Below are positions 25,744 through 39,500 of a DNA stretch of 64,000 bases, piece after piece (within the stretch, counting starts at the first letter, position 1; every line of letters starts with the position of its first letter). Made by a program: the position numbers and the translations under genes. The notes beneath the pieces were generated by a model. That model had not been told where the DNA came from. It saw only the letters and a program-made list of their open reading frames with translations, and made no database searches. This DNA comes from Sesamum alatum (Eukaryota; Streptophyta; Magnoliopsida; Lamiales; Pedaliaceae), in contig JACGWO010000012.1 in the NCBI GenBank assembly GCA_034509735.1, positions 26,069,188 to 26,133,187 on the forward strand, read 5' to 3'.

Positions 25744-27539
25744 GCTCGGATCTCTCGCAAAGACATAGTCTACTGTAGCAATTTTCTTAATAATTATTGC
25801 TCGAGAAAAGCATTCTTTTATGTGGGGAAAATGTGCGATTGTTGCAGAGTTGCATCTCTAAGCGTGTTTGATTTGTTTGCTTTTACCCCCAGTTTTGAGT
25901 GTATTATAATGTTTCAACAACTAATACATGGACAGAGTACTGTTTCACCCATGTACAAGAGGTGAATGTCACCATCTTGATGTTGTTGCATGCGCAATTG
26001 GTTGGTTTTATCTTATTTGTAACTTCAAAATCTCTAAACTTGTCATGCTATCTTCCTCGGTTGAATCTCAGGTTTGTTCTAATAATGCGTAAATTCTCTC
26101 CCAGCATTTTATTTGATTTTCCAATTTGAAGGTCAGATGTCGCATTCCAGGCTCAAATAGCTGCCCTTGCACTCAAGTTCGTTAATTCTTCTGTTCTATC
26201 GCGCACCCCGCAAAGTACGACTATGAGATGTTGTAGACTCATAGGAGAGGTAATTCGTAAAATGTCATCTTGTGAGATGATTGAGTTAAACATACTGCTC
26301 GTTTACTTTCAATTCTCGTGATACGATTCTATTAAGCATTTATAAAGAATGCAAGGACGAAAGGGAAAGAAGTAAATGTCGAAGTATTAAAGTTTGGAAT
26401 TAACGATCAAATAAGTCGTAAGTATATGATCATAAATATAAATCTACGCATTATTCGTTTGTTTCTTCACATTTTTTTCTTATAGGGAAAGTAACATTTT
26501 TAAGTAAACGTTATTCCCCTTAATTATATGATATGTTTTATGTATTCTCTTAAATGAACTCGTCAAAAAATTACCCTTCTCGAGTAAAGTTTCTTATCCA
26601 CACATATATGCATAAAATATACATCTAAAAATAGAAGTAATTTCAAAGTAAATTAATAATTACACAAATAAAAAATTTAAAATTTAATATCTTATATAAT
26701 TTATAGTCTTATGACATCTACCTTATTATTTGGACATATCATGTAACAACTTTTCACTTTAGTTAGGCTGTTTGCCATCAAATATGTACCCAGTCATATA
26801 TCAATTTCTATTCACATCGAAATGGGAAATTTGATCAAATTATTTCATACATACCTCACATCATATTTCTATTAAATAAAAAAAATAAAGAACAAACATA
26901 AAATTGTATTTAATTTATGAAATGTAATCAAATTAGTGCATCTCACTTTCTTAAGAGTTAAGACAATTTCTAGCAGAGAAAAGATGAGACGAAAGTCGTT
27001 ACGGCCGAACACAACTTTTTCCCTTTGTGCTTTTCCTTTCTAATTACTTTTATTACCTCATTTATGCATATGTAATAAAAAAGAGAATATTTTTTTCTTA
27101 GTTTAAGCACATGTAACAAAATAATTAGAGCAATTTTGAGTTGGGATTTTTCAAATCATCACATAAATTTATTTTTTGATGGGAGGAAATTATTTTACTA
27201 TTTTTATTGATTTACGAGTGACTTTTTACCATAAGTATTTTAACATTGTCCCTGCATTTCCATGAAATAATAAAAAATAGTTTTTTTTTTTTTTTTTGGG
27301 ATTTATAGTGATACATCGATTTATTCAGAAATAAAACCATCAATTGAAAAGGAATGATCATGTTAAATACACCATTTAAGGCCATCTTTGTAGTAAAGAA
27401 ATAAGAGGGGCTGGCATTTCTTTTTTTCTTTTCTTTTTTCTCATTATTGTTTTTTAATTATTATTTACAGGTATATAATATATATATATATATACATACA
27501 TATGTGGGACTTATTTGAGTGTTCTTGACCATATTGCCT

Positions 27540-28612
27540 AAGACATGACATGTGTTCCTTTTCATGGGATAAGATTTGCCATTTTCAGTAGAGAAAATAT
27601 ACTTTTGATATGAAATGACTGATTGACCCTCACAAATATCAATAGGGTTCCTTACCCAAAATAAATATTAATAATTGTTGTTGTTGGTTTTTTTTTTTTT
27701 TTTTTGGTTTTATTGGCTCTTTGAACATGTTGGGAAAGCTTCTTTAATCTTTCCAACCCCCCACATTAAAACTAGATAAAGACTGCTAAAAAAGATAGTT
27801 AATGTCAACAATTATTGCATCCATTCTGTCAACACCACTCTATTTGAATAACTATATAAAAAAAACTTAGTGTTTATCAATAATATAATATACTCAAATT
27901 AAATAAAATTAAAAATTATGTTAAATTCGATTTCATCATATGTTAGAGATGAAACTAATCATGTTCCAAACGAAAGCAAAAGAGTGAAACCCCCTTCAAC
28001 AAATGTAACTCTAAGATTTCAAACTCTACTCATTGATGAGAATACGCATTAGGATCCAATATGCTTACAACTAAATCAACAATTTGCTGATAGTAATTTT
28101 TTTTCCATATATATAAATGAAAGCTAATATCATTAGATTCATTTTTCGACCAAAAAATTACTTATTTTACTTGAATTTAATAACATATCAATATCGAATT
28201 ATTAAAAAATTATTATAGAGAACGTTAATCGAAATCAACGAGTGAATTTTTATTTCGAGAAACTTGTGTAAATTTGGTAGTTGGTACATATGTATATACT
28301 TTTGTAGAAACTATGATGAAATTGAAAGATAAAGCTCAAGGAAATTCATCAAGATTGTAATGGTCAATGCAATTGTCATATTAAAAACACCATAATTTAG
28401 TTCCCTTTTTAATCAATCAATATTAAAATTATTAATGACTTGACATGTTCCTTTCAAAGGGATAAGACTTACATTTTAGTATAATTAATCTTACTTATGA
28501 TATGAAATGACTAATTTGCCCCCACAAAGCTAATTAAGGTTGCTAATAATATAGTTAATGCCACAATTATTGCATCCACCCATCATGTCCATACCATTCT
28601 ACTGAAAATTCT
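27540..28612 (+). repeat. Diverged direct duplication of about 180 bp, interrupted in one copy
   Basis: Blocks shared in the same order: a GACATG(TG)TTCC...GGGATAAGA block, a GATATGAAATGACT block (27608 and 28498 areas) and an ACAATTATTGCATCCA block (about 27810 and 28563). Copy 1 (27540-27850) carries about 130 extra bases, mainly T-rich, between the second and third blocks. Copy 2 (28438-28612) is more compact. Confidence 0.65.
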
Positions 28613-28689
28613 CATCTTACTAATTAATTTAGGCATAAATTACAAGTTTACTTTGAGGCAAATAATTATATATGTATATTTAGAATTTA

Positions 28690-28885
28690 ATGTAATTTAT
28701 CCCCTGTGATATTGTAAATAAGCAAAATATCCCTTTATAAAAAAAATTTGTAATTTATCACCCCGTGTTCATTAAAATGGAGTAATTTACCTTCCCACAT
28801 TTTAAAAAATATAGGGAGGTAAACAACTATTTTATTTTTCATTGGGGGCTAATGTGCTTATTTGTAATATCACAGGGGAATTGCT
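28690..28885. repeat. Fold-back repeat with about 40-bp arms
   Basis: The left arm at 28693-28736 contains CCCCTGTGATATTGTAAATA and the right arm at 28843-28882 contains its near-perfect inverse, CTTATTTGTAATATCACAGG. The loop is about 105 bp and non-coding. Confidence 0.7.
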
Positions 28886-29961
28886 TGTATTTTTTTCTAT
28901 ATATTTAATTACACTCAAAATATTACGCAGTAGAATGGTTAGAAAAATTTCATAAATGTAAAATTTTAAAATCTCACTCCTAAATTTATTACTATAATCC
29001 ATTATATTATATTGCTTCAAATTCTTATACATCAATTGCTTAAAATCTTTTACTTGTCAAACAGGAAGCATCTTAAAACATTTCAGAATATTTTCAATTC
29101 ATGGATTCGAAATCCTGAACTTAAAATCTCTAATAATAAATAATCTTAATTATAATTTCATAATTAAATTCTTTAATACTCATTTGAAGTTATAGTTTAT
29201 TAGTATTGTAGATTTTAATTCTTTTTAATAATTATTTTTTAAATTATTATTTCAAATTTAAATTTAAAGCACTCCGAACCCCTAGGACACGGGACATGTC
29301 CTTTTTAGTAATTTGAAGTGGTTACTACTACTGTTGAACATTATTTAATATTAATATGTTTGTTGTTACCCGCGTAGCTTTTCTTTCCTCCAGTGTCAGT
29401 TAGGTGCGTGTGTCTTTTCTTACGACACCTCTTTGCCTCTTTCTCTCTCTAGATTATTATTGTTCTCTCTCACTCCTCCACTGATATTACTTTCTTTCTT
29501 TGATGCTTACTTTCCACACACACTCACACAAGATAATCACTAATAATTATTCTAATTCTACAAGTTTCTCTCTGTTTTTCTGCTATCCCCAACAATCAGT
29601 ATACCTCTTCCTCTCACTCTAGAGCCAGAGAAATTGAGTTTTATTTCAGGAAACTTCGCTCTGCTGTCAAGAACTGGTTTTGGGGTGATTTTCATGGTAA
29701 TTTTAGACGGCTTTGCTTTCCCGGAAGAAATCTTGAACTTGGGATCGTGTAAAAGTTGGTTTCTTGATGTTTTTGTGCTTTCTTTTGATTGTTTGATGGG
29801 AGTGAGTGTAAAGAAAATTTTTAAAAGTGGAGTGCTCTGTGTTATGCTCTGAGTGAATGTTCTGTTAACTTGGTTTTGTTGGAATTGCATGATCAAGAAT
29901 TGGATATTCTTTAAATGGAGTAACTTGATGGGAGTGAATATATGGGTTTTTTTCTGTTAAG

Positions 29962-30514
29962 GTAAGAGGAAAACGAAAATTTGCTCTGCGGATTACCTGT
30001 TTTTACGCTTTTGTTTTCTTTACCTTCAAGTAACGTATGGAGGGTTTTGTTTTTATTGTTGATTGAAGGAAATGGTAATTTTCTTGGACTTTTGACGCCA
30101 GAGTTGCATGTTGCTCTCTGTGTCTGTCTGTTAGTCTCTCTCGCTCTCTTACTGAAGAGAGCAAATATCAATTTCTTGGTGTCCAAGAAATTGGTGTTGT
30201 TTCTATAATCCTGAGATTTAATATTTTGGTTTTGATTCTTAGAGAAGAAAAAGTTCTGACTACAAATCCCTGTTGTTATAATTGTGCAATGGTGCATATA
30301 GTTTTTGACTGTTCACTCTTGTCAGAGCAGAGTGCTTTACAATTTTATCCACTTCTTAAATATTTCATGAGTTGGGATCTTTAATCAATAAAGGTTTGCT
30401 TTTAATCGTCTGTTCTATAAACCGCATAACATGTTACTCCGAATGTAATATAAGTTGTGATTGGCTACAATGCCAGTGTCTTAAGGATCTTTTTTAATGT
30501 TTTTTTTCTCACAG
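29962..30514 (+). other. Probable leader intron of callose synthase
   Basis: A strong donor (AAG then GTAAGAGG) lies at 29962 and a strong acceptor (TTTTTTTCTCACAG) ends at 30514, 47 bases before the ATG. The segment between is T-rich like other introns of this gene. The first leader exon would lie within about 29550-29961. Splice-site quality is the only evidence. Confidence 0.45.
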
Positions 30515-30561
30515 GCAAAATAAAGAGAGTTCAAGTTCTGTTCTGAAGGTTTAAGGTTAAA

Positions 30562-33500
30562 ATGGCTTATCAGAGAAGGGGGTCCGACATGCAGCCGCAA
30601 CGGCGGCTTCTGCGGACTCAGACGGCTGGTAATTTAGGGGAATCAATGATGGACAGTGAGGTGGTGCCATCATCTTTGGTTGAGATTGCACCGATTCTCC
30701 GTGTTGCCAATGAGGTCGAGCCCATCAATCCTCGGGTTGCTTACCTTTGTAAGTCTTAATGTAACTCATTTTTCCCTTTCTTGATAAAGTTAGAACTTGA
30801 GTTGCAGTTATAATCTCTTATCTTTTATTCATGAGAATCTGTACTCTACTTTTCTGAGTTCATTTCTGTACTTTGGACCAATTTTGTCTTATGTATTGGA
30901 ATGAGTGATAAAGTTTTGAACACAGATGGTGGAAGTATACTTTCAACTTTCTGGTAGTATTTTATTTAGTAATTAAGGTTGAAGGTCTTTCCAGAATTTA
31001 TAGTGCCACAACATCATTGTCTTTCATCTTTTTGTTACTCTTTTAATACTCGTAACTACCGTTAGTCTTTATTAGATCTTAATAAAATTGAATTCATCAA
31101 CACTCACATGCAATTCATTTCTGCAATTGATTTTATTGATTAATATGTCATTTGTGTTGTTTGTTTTCACTGTCTGGTTACTCTTTGACTGTGCTATTTA
31201 TGTTTTATTCACCTAAATGTTCTCCAATTATGTTGTGAATTGGCAAATATGTCGCAGATGAAATTATAGTGTGTGGAAGTTCGTCAACTGAAAATCATGA
31301 GTTTCCAAGGCATATTAGCATGGCATACCCCTCTCGGCTGAAGGAGGTTAGAGAAGGGGTTGCTGCTTTCACATTTTAGGAATATCAAAGCTAAAAGATC
31401 CATTCCTTACCCAAGTTCCCACTGAAGACTAAGCTAGATTTCGTGATTCTGTTATTACTATTATTACTGAAATTAAAACATGATTTAAATGTGAAATGTG
31501 AAATCACGTATAGTTTACTAGTTTGATTAAGTTCAGTAAGGCTGTGACTTCTTTTTCCTGTTTCATCTAGTTTGATTTTACTTTAGCTCGACTCTTTGGT
31601 TTTTAGGCTCTAATTTCATCTTACATGGATTCTTTGCCTGTTTATTCCCTGTTAGTGCAATGTTGTGAAACATTGATTTGCTCAACTTTCAAAACATTGT
31701 TCTCGAATTTCCTGCTTCCAATAGAGAAAATCATGAAAAAACCAAGATGCTCTCAGAACTTAAATGCTCTTCTACGCTCTATGAATATTGATGCCTGTGG
31801 TGGAATCAGGTCGGTTCTATGCCTTCGAGAAAGCTCACCGGCTGGATCCAACATCTAGTGGACGTGGAGTTCGTCAGTTCAAAACTGCACTTCTTCAACG
31901 CCTTGAACGGGTACATCGTATTTTAGAGCCGCAGTTGATGTGATTTGTTATTTTAATTTTTGAGTCCACTTAAGATGGCTGCTATGCGTAAGGAAAGATT
32001 CCACATTTCCTTTGGAGATAAGTTCTTAAAGTCACTCAGATTTGTGGAATACTTTTTGATACTTGTTAGTAATTAATCAATGTGGGGTCTTCTTTCTTTT
32101 CATGGGGGTGCCAGGAACCTGTAGCATTTTGCTTATTGATTTTCTGGATCAAATTTTGATTGTTCACATATTTCTTTTATAATTCTGTATGCCCTTTTGT
32201 TTAGTTAGTCTTATGATCAATCTATAACTCAAATTGACGAGACAACTTCACATTTACTTGACAATGATGAATGATCTAATAAGTTGTTATATGCCTTACA
32301 TGTTTTCTACAAGATATCATTCAAGTTGATGAATGAACTTATATATACATAATGTACACGTGTATATCTATTTAGGTATATATGGATATCTGTGTTAGGC
32401 ATTTATGTATAAGTAAACAAAATTAAGTTAATCTTTCCCTATGTTTAATTTTATAAACCAAGCCACCTGCTTGGGATGATCAACTCTTTCTTGAATCTGG
32501 AGTTGCACAAGCCTTAGGGCATTTGGATTAGATATCACTGGGAAATCCTTGAATCGTTGACGGACAGAGGATCCCTAACATCATGTGAAATGATCTTGTC
32601 TTCTAAATGATATATTTAGGACAGCTAAAATTTTCAACCAAGAAAATTCTCTTTGAGATGATCTTTTTTGGCTTCGCTAATTTCTATTAATGGGGATCTG
32701 GTTGCCATTTTCTGAAATTCATAAGAGGTAACATCATTGTACGATAGAAACTTTAATCATCTCCTTCTTAGACCTGTAAAAATTTCATGGTAACTATTCC
32801 ACGGGTATATTACAACCACCTCCCTTGATATTTGGCATAATTACAAATACCTCCTCGTTGTTTGAGAAATTACAAGTACACCTGATGTTAACGTCCGTCT
32901 AACAACGAGCCCATTTCATTAGCTTCAGTTAGATTTCTAGTTTTTTGTGGTAAACTGGCCAAACTGCCCTTTTGGATAATAATTATAATTTTACTTTAAT
33001 TTTTAGAATTTTCTAAAATACTTTTATGGACTAATAGCCCTATGGATTATTTATTTTATCCACCTCATATCGTTTTTTATATTTTCTCAAACGTTTTTTT
33101 GAAAAGAAATGTAGCAAAGGTAAAGTAGTAATTTCCATCTCACCGTCTAGGGGCTACATAATTATTTTCCATGTGGGGGGTATTTGTAATTTTCCAAACA
33201 ACGAGGTGGTATTCATTATTATGTCAAACCTCAGGGGAGGTAGCTGTAATTTGCCCTTATTCCAATGAAGCCATGACATTGGAATATACTGCACATGCTG
33301 CTGGTAACATTGATATAAAAGAAGAGAGCTTGGAACTTCAGGTGTAGCCAAGTAGATGAAGATTAGTTCTTTCTGGACTATGCTGCTTGGACTCAGTTTA
33401 GAGTATCTTATCTTATTCCTTTGATAAAATATGGGAATCGAGATATTTTGCTACGGTCGTTACCGTCTGAGAGTTTGCTCAAGAAGTTTGGTATTTGTAC

Positions 33501-36500
33501 ATCACACTGACTGTAAGAGTCAGAATAATATGGTCTAGGTAATGCATTAAGACACTGAGAAATGTAATGGAATAGGATGTGAGAAATGGATGCTAGCACA
33601 TTGATTGAGACTGCATCTGTGTAGGTAAGTTCTACGAAAAAGGACGAAGTAACATGCAGGCAGAAATTCTAAGTTGAAGTGGCTTAAGAATGTTTATTCA
33701 TTCAAGGAAGCTTGTTGTCTGCGGAGAAGGCATGGTATGCTGTTAGATAGGGTTATCATGTTTCTAGGGACTCCAGTCATCATTTTGGGAAGAGTGGCTT
33801 TATGCTTGGCTTCGGTCTTTACCTGGTTAGACGTTTTCTAAGCAATTTTAGTGAAGGTTTATAATTCTTTAGTCTTGGAAACTGTGTATGCATATGTATT
33901 ATCATATTAGGACTTGTCCTCCTAGTACTGAATTTAAAATACTGATCCCCATCCATGCAGTTGTGGACTCACAAATAAAGCAGTTTGTAGCAGTTGAACA
34001 AGTTTTCAATATATATATAACTGGTAAAACTTTTTAGTTGTAATCAACTTGCTGAAATGAAAACATACTAAGCATTACAACAAAAAAAGGTGCCGGTATT
34101 GTCAGTCAGTGTATTATGTGGCTGACGTAGTTGACTAGCTGCACAATATAATTTTTAAAGATGCTAGATTGTTCTTGAAGGTTTACATAGTGTAAGAGAA
34201 ATCAGATTTGGACCTTACAGGCTGAATGATCAAGTTCGTAATGTCAAAAGATCTGCCTTAAGTGGCTCACGATACCATATACTGTATTTGCTTGCCATGT
34301 TATCTTTCTGTTAAGGTCCTTGAATCAGGTTTTGTCTAATGCCATGGAACTATTTAACATATATCATGAGGTAAGAAGGAACATGTATTACTCAGATTAA
34401 TTCTACAGAATATCTTTATTGCAATACTTTATTTTTCCTTGGAATACTCCAACTGTATCTGGAAGGAAAAATGTTTCCAATAATTTTCTTAAACTAAATT
34501 CTAATATTAAATATCCCATGGAAGGAAAATGAGACGACATTAACGGCAAGAAAAGGAAGTGATGCACGTGAAATGAAGAGTTTTTATCAGCATTACTACA
34601 GGAAGTATATTGAGGCTTTGCAAAATGCTGCTGATAAAGCAGATCGGTTAGTAGCCCTTGGAGTATTATTTCCCTCTTCTATGACTTTATTTGTTTTGAT
34701 TTTGTATTATTTACATCTCTGATACAGTGCTCGACTTACAAAAGCATATCAAACGGCTTCCGTGCTGTTTGACGTCTTAAAGGCAGTCAATTTGACAGAA
34801 GCTGTGGAAGTGGATGATGAGGTAATGTTCCTAGTTTTTTGATTTATTTCTTTACTTCTTTACTTCTTTTGCATACTGAACTACTAAGCTATGGGTTGCC
34901 CCGAGTGTCATTTTTCTGGACTGTAACTTGGGATCAGGTCATGGTATTGCATTTATAGTTTAATATCTGAATATCTGTTCATCTCCACATGCAGATTCTG
35001 GAAAAGCACACTAAGTCACAGAAAAAACTCAGATATATGTACCTTATAATATACTTCCACTTGACCCGGAAAGTTCACATCAAACAATCATGAGATACCC
35101 GGAGGTCAAGTGCTGCTCCTTTCGTGTGGGTTTGGATTGCATAACATTGAACTTTATTTAAATCTTTTTTGTAACTTTCTTTTGGCAGATTCAAGCTTCT
35201 GTTGCCGCACTCCGCAACACAAGAGGTCTTCCCTGGCAAGAGGGGCACAAGAAGAAAGTGGATGAAGACATTTTAGACTGGCTTCAGGCTATGTTTGGTT
35301 TTCAGGTGCCAATATTCATCATGCTAACATTTTTACTTGGCAGTCAGGGTATTGATAGATTGATGGACAACAATGTCAAACACGGTGTGAACAGCTTATG
35401 GAAATGCATCAATTCTAACAATTAAGTATTACAATACATCAAGCAGTCATTCTTACTCGTAATTCGCGAGTCAAGAGTAAATGTATATATAAACAAAAGA
35501 TATGCCTTGCAGGAAGAGTGACAAATATTTTTCAGTACATACAAATAGTCATTCTTTGTGAAGATGAACTTAAAGAGAAAAAACTGCGACTCAGTACTTT
35601 GTAGATGTTGTGAATGATCGTGTTGGGAGCTTCTCATCTTCAGTTCCAATTATTAACCAATTAATTTTGATGTGCTGAGATTTAGCTGACTCTTATTACT
35701 TACAGTCAGATGTATTTGAATATGTAAGAATATGTATCTTAAGTCTTGGTACCCACTTGAGAGCATTCGACTGCTATCTTCAGATATGATATGGAGCAGG
35801 AGTACTGGTATTCTCTAGATTTGAATTAGTCTGTAAGAATAGAATGACATAACTAGTTATGTGTATGTCCAAAGTCTATGTTGTTAAAGAGGTTGCTAAT
35901 TTTGTTGACTGCAGAAGGATAACGTGGCAAACCAAAGGGAACACTTGATTTTACTGCTAGCCAACGTACACATTAGGCAACCAAAGCCTGATCAGCAGCC
36001 CAAGGTATTTACTTGCTATTTATTCAGCTTATCTTTTGACATGGTAAGACGTTCTGATTGTTTAGAGAGTTGTCTGATGTTGTCTCTGATTTAGTTGGAT
36101 GATCGGGCACTTACAGAAGTCATGAAGAAACTTTTTAAGAACTACAAGAAGTGGTGCAAGTATCTTGGCCGCAAGAGTAGCTTATGGTGAGGGCAAGTTT
36201 GCTTGTATGAAGTTTTAGGTTTCTGATTGTATTCTATTTACCATAGCTGCTCTATGTTTCTTCCGGTGTCCTATATGTATATTGTTCAGATTAAAGGTGT
36301 TACAATAGAGTTAATTATCTTTAAATTCATTTCTCCGCCTGCACTATTCCTACTAATTGTTTGCCCTTGAGTTTATCTCAAACTGTTACCACAACTTCTA
36401 TTAATTTCTTTTGATAGGTTGCCAACCATCCAACAGGAAGTTCAGCAACGGAAATTACTATACATGGGTCTATATCTTCTTATTTGGGGAGAATCTGCAA

Positions 36501-39500
36501 ACCTGAGATTTATGCCCGAATGCCTCTGCTATATATATCATCATGTTGGTATTCATTTTAGTCTCATTTTTTCCTGGATTTATGTTGACAGTCTTCTTGT
36601 ATACCTTAACACACTTGTTTGACTTGTCTATGAAATTCTCAGTATGATAGATGCTCTGGCCTCTATTTTCTAATAGTATTTAGGAGAGGATGATGGTTTT
36701 CTGAGTTTCTTTGTTTAACTGCTTCCTATGAGGAAAAAGTAGTCCTGTTACTTTGTAATCTCTTTGCTTCCCGCGTCTTACTTTCCGTGGCATACAGAAT
36801 AAGGAATTTTTTGCAAATAATGAACTGTGATGAGAAATTATCTCCAGCTATGCACAAGTGCCTTGATATATTGTAGAGATCAAGAATGAATCTTATTTTG
36901 CCAGGGCCATTTTCCTTTAAAGTATTTAGTTTCCCTTTGTACAGTTGCATAATGAGTGAGCTAGAAGGTTTTACATTGACTTAAGTATGAATTTGCGGCA
37001 TAATTGAGCAAGTTAGTCAAATTTCATTTAGTCATATGTTTATTGGTAAATTGATTCTATTTTTATGATTATTATCTCCAGCTAAAATACTTTTCAGTCA
37101 CAAATAAGGAGTGAAAGAACTTAGTCTTTATCGCCTGAGATGTTGCCCCATTTCCTGGTACCACTTCTAAATGTTACCACCTGTAATGAGTCAATTTGAA
37201 TGGTGGTTTATGCTTTTGTTTCAACTGAATCAATGTATTATTGCATCTAGGGAAAATTCATGTAAGTTCAGTATAACTGTTAAGAAACAATATATCGAAT
37301 GGTAAGCAACATATGTAAATAACTACTGAATCCTCAGTCACAAGAGTTCATGGAGAAAATCGTCGAACTCTATGTTTGAGAATACTTATTCAGAATTTTA
37401 TCTCACCGATAGTTAAATTTGTATCAACGATTCAAAATTTTAGTCTATCTTGGGGTTTTTGGATCAGTACATTTATCTCTATGGTGCAAGAAATCTGGTT
37501 GGCATATTACACCCATGCTTGCGTGTTTTGAACTCAATCAAGACTCAAGAGTGAGGTCAGTAGTTAGTGAATTTTGTATGGATTTACTGTCAAGCTATGA
37601 CTATTGATGGTGGTATATATACTTGGTTTAATATGATGGTATAGAAACTATATAAAATTCAAATGGACCCTAGTAATCTGTTTCTTCTAACAGACTACTT
37701 GACCCCCACTTTGAAACACGTGTCAAGTCCACTAGCTGAAGCATATTGCAACATAAAGATAGCTACATACCGTGGATGTTTACAAGGTGCTTCTATTCGG
37801 TAGCATATATTTTAGTGGGCGCCTTTCAGAAAGACAACCATGGAGCGTGCTCCGATGGTGGGCATGGGAGCACCTAGAATATATGAGGATGGTTTAGTGA
37901 TTGACAAATTTAAAATTTAAGTTTAAAATCGGAAATGTGTCCCTGAATGTGGCCTTGGAGGAAAAGAGCTAATTATATATCTTTAGATCCCGTAGATCAT
38001 TCCTTTTTCTTCTAAAATTCAAGCACACACAGTAAGCAAGGTTGGGATTTTATGAAGCTATAGCTGGTGCATACCTTAGTACTTCGTTTTATAGTTGAGG
38101 CTCTCAATCTTTTAGGATGATGATGCCATGCAGAATTCATTAGAGGATGACACTGCTGCTTTCTTCTGCAGTCTCACAGAACGTTATTCCTATCAAATTT
38201 ATTGTTTATGTTTAGTGTATCTGCAACATGTGAAGTATTTTTTTTACTTCCTGGATACATGTTAACTTGATTTGGTTATGTTTAATGCATCTGCAACAAG
38301 TGAATTATTTAATTCATTTCCTTATCAAACTTTTCTACTGACCAGTGATTGTATTTCCAATACTTCCTGGATACATGTTAACTTCATTTAAACTTACAAT
38401 TCTTTTAGATGGCATTTGAACTGTACGGCATGCTCGCTGGAAGTGTTAGTCCCATGACAGGTGAACATATCAAACCTGCCTATGGGGGTGACAAAGAGGC
38501 TTTCTTGAGGAAAGTTGTAACTCCAATTTACAACATAATAGCTAAGGTGATGCTTCTAGCTTCAGTTCTTGGGCTTTCGAAGTTCATTCTGTAGGCCAAG
38601 ATTTATAAGTGGATACCTATGATTATATATTCCTGCCTCCTAGGAAGCTAGACGGAGCAAAGGTGGGAGGTCCAAACATTCCCAGTGGAGAAACTATGAT
38701 GATTTGAATGAATACTTTTGGTAATTTTTTTTTTCCCTTTTTACAAACTTTTGGGGTGTTAGCATGTAACTTATCGGGTGATCAAATTGTAGGTCAGTTA
38801 ATTGTTTCCGACTAGGTTGGCCAATGCGTGCTGATGCTGATTTCTTCCGCCTTCCCATAGAAGACATCCTCGCTGAAAGAAGTGAGGTAAGCATTATATG
38901 TTTTGGGATATAATGTAATTCCACATGCATCTGTACTTTTATTTTCCTTATAGTAATGGTGAAAGATAATTTATGCCCTAATTCAGTAGAAAATCTTGTT
39001 GCAATTGGTTAGAACTTCTTCTTTACTTTCTAGCCTTTTGAGCGAATTTATTACTTTGAACTTGGTTTTTGTTAAAGACATTAAATAATAGAGAGTTAGG
39101 CCAAACAAGAGGTCCTGAGCTTGAACCTTAGTGCTTTCCATTCATGAAAAGAAGTTTCACATGCTAGGCTTCAAAAAGGAATACTGCCTACATGTGAGGA
39201 GGCTTGTTAGAGTCTTAAGATACTAAATATTAATATTCAATGATTCTCCTGTCTATGTGTATGAGGTGGTCATTCGATAATTCTTACTCTTGCTTACAAT
39301 AAAAATTACTACTTTATATGTTTACCCTAACAATCCTTCACTTGGAAGAATTCAAGTTCCCATCTTGTAAAGCATCGAGGCAGAAACCGGTTTTACGTTC
39401 ATAAATGGGTTTTGGTCATAATATCAATGACCACGAAATGAATTAAGGCATCAGCCAAAAATGATTATATATTACATTCGCGTGTCTAGGTTTCATTGAT

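Larger units (their letters stand above)
25744..30561. other. Intergenic region between citrate synthase and callose synthase
   Basis: The first few hundred bases are citrate synthase 3' untranslated region. An exon-like open segment lies at 26131-26249. From about 26300 the DNA is AT-rich, with several poly(T) runs, a diverged direct duplication (27540-27850 and 28438-28612) and a fold-back repeat at 28690-28885. From about 29400 the sequence becomes CT-rich and looks like the promoter and spliced leader of callose synthase. Confidence 0.55.

Noticed and set aside
29558..30297. Minus-strand frames of 112 and 128 codons ahead of callose synthase
   Set aside because: Lys/Asn/Ser-rich translations of a CT-rich leader and its intron, read on the opposite strand.
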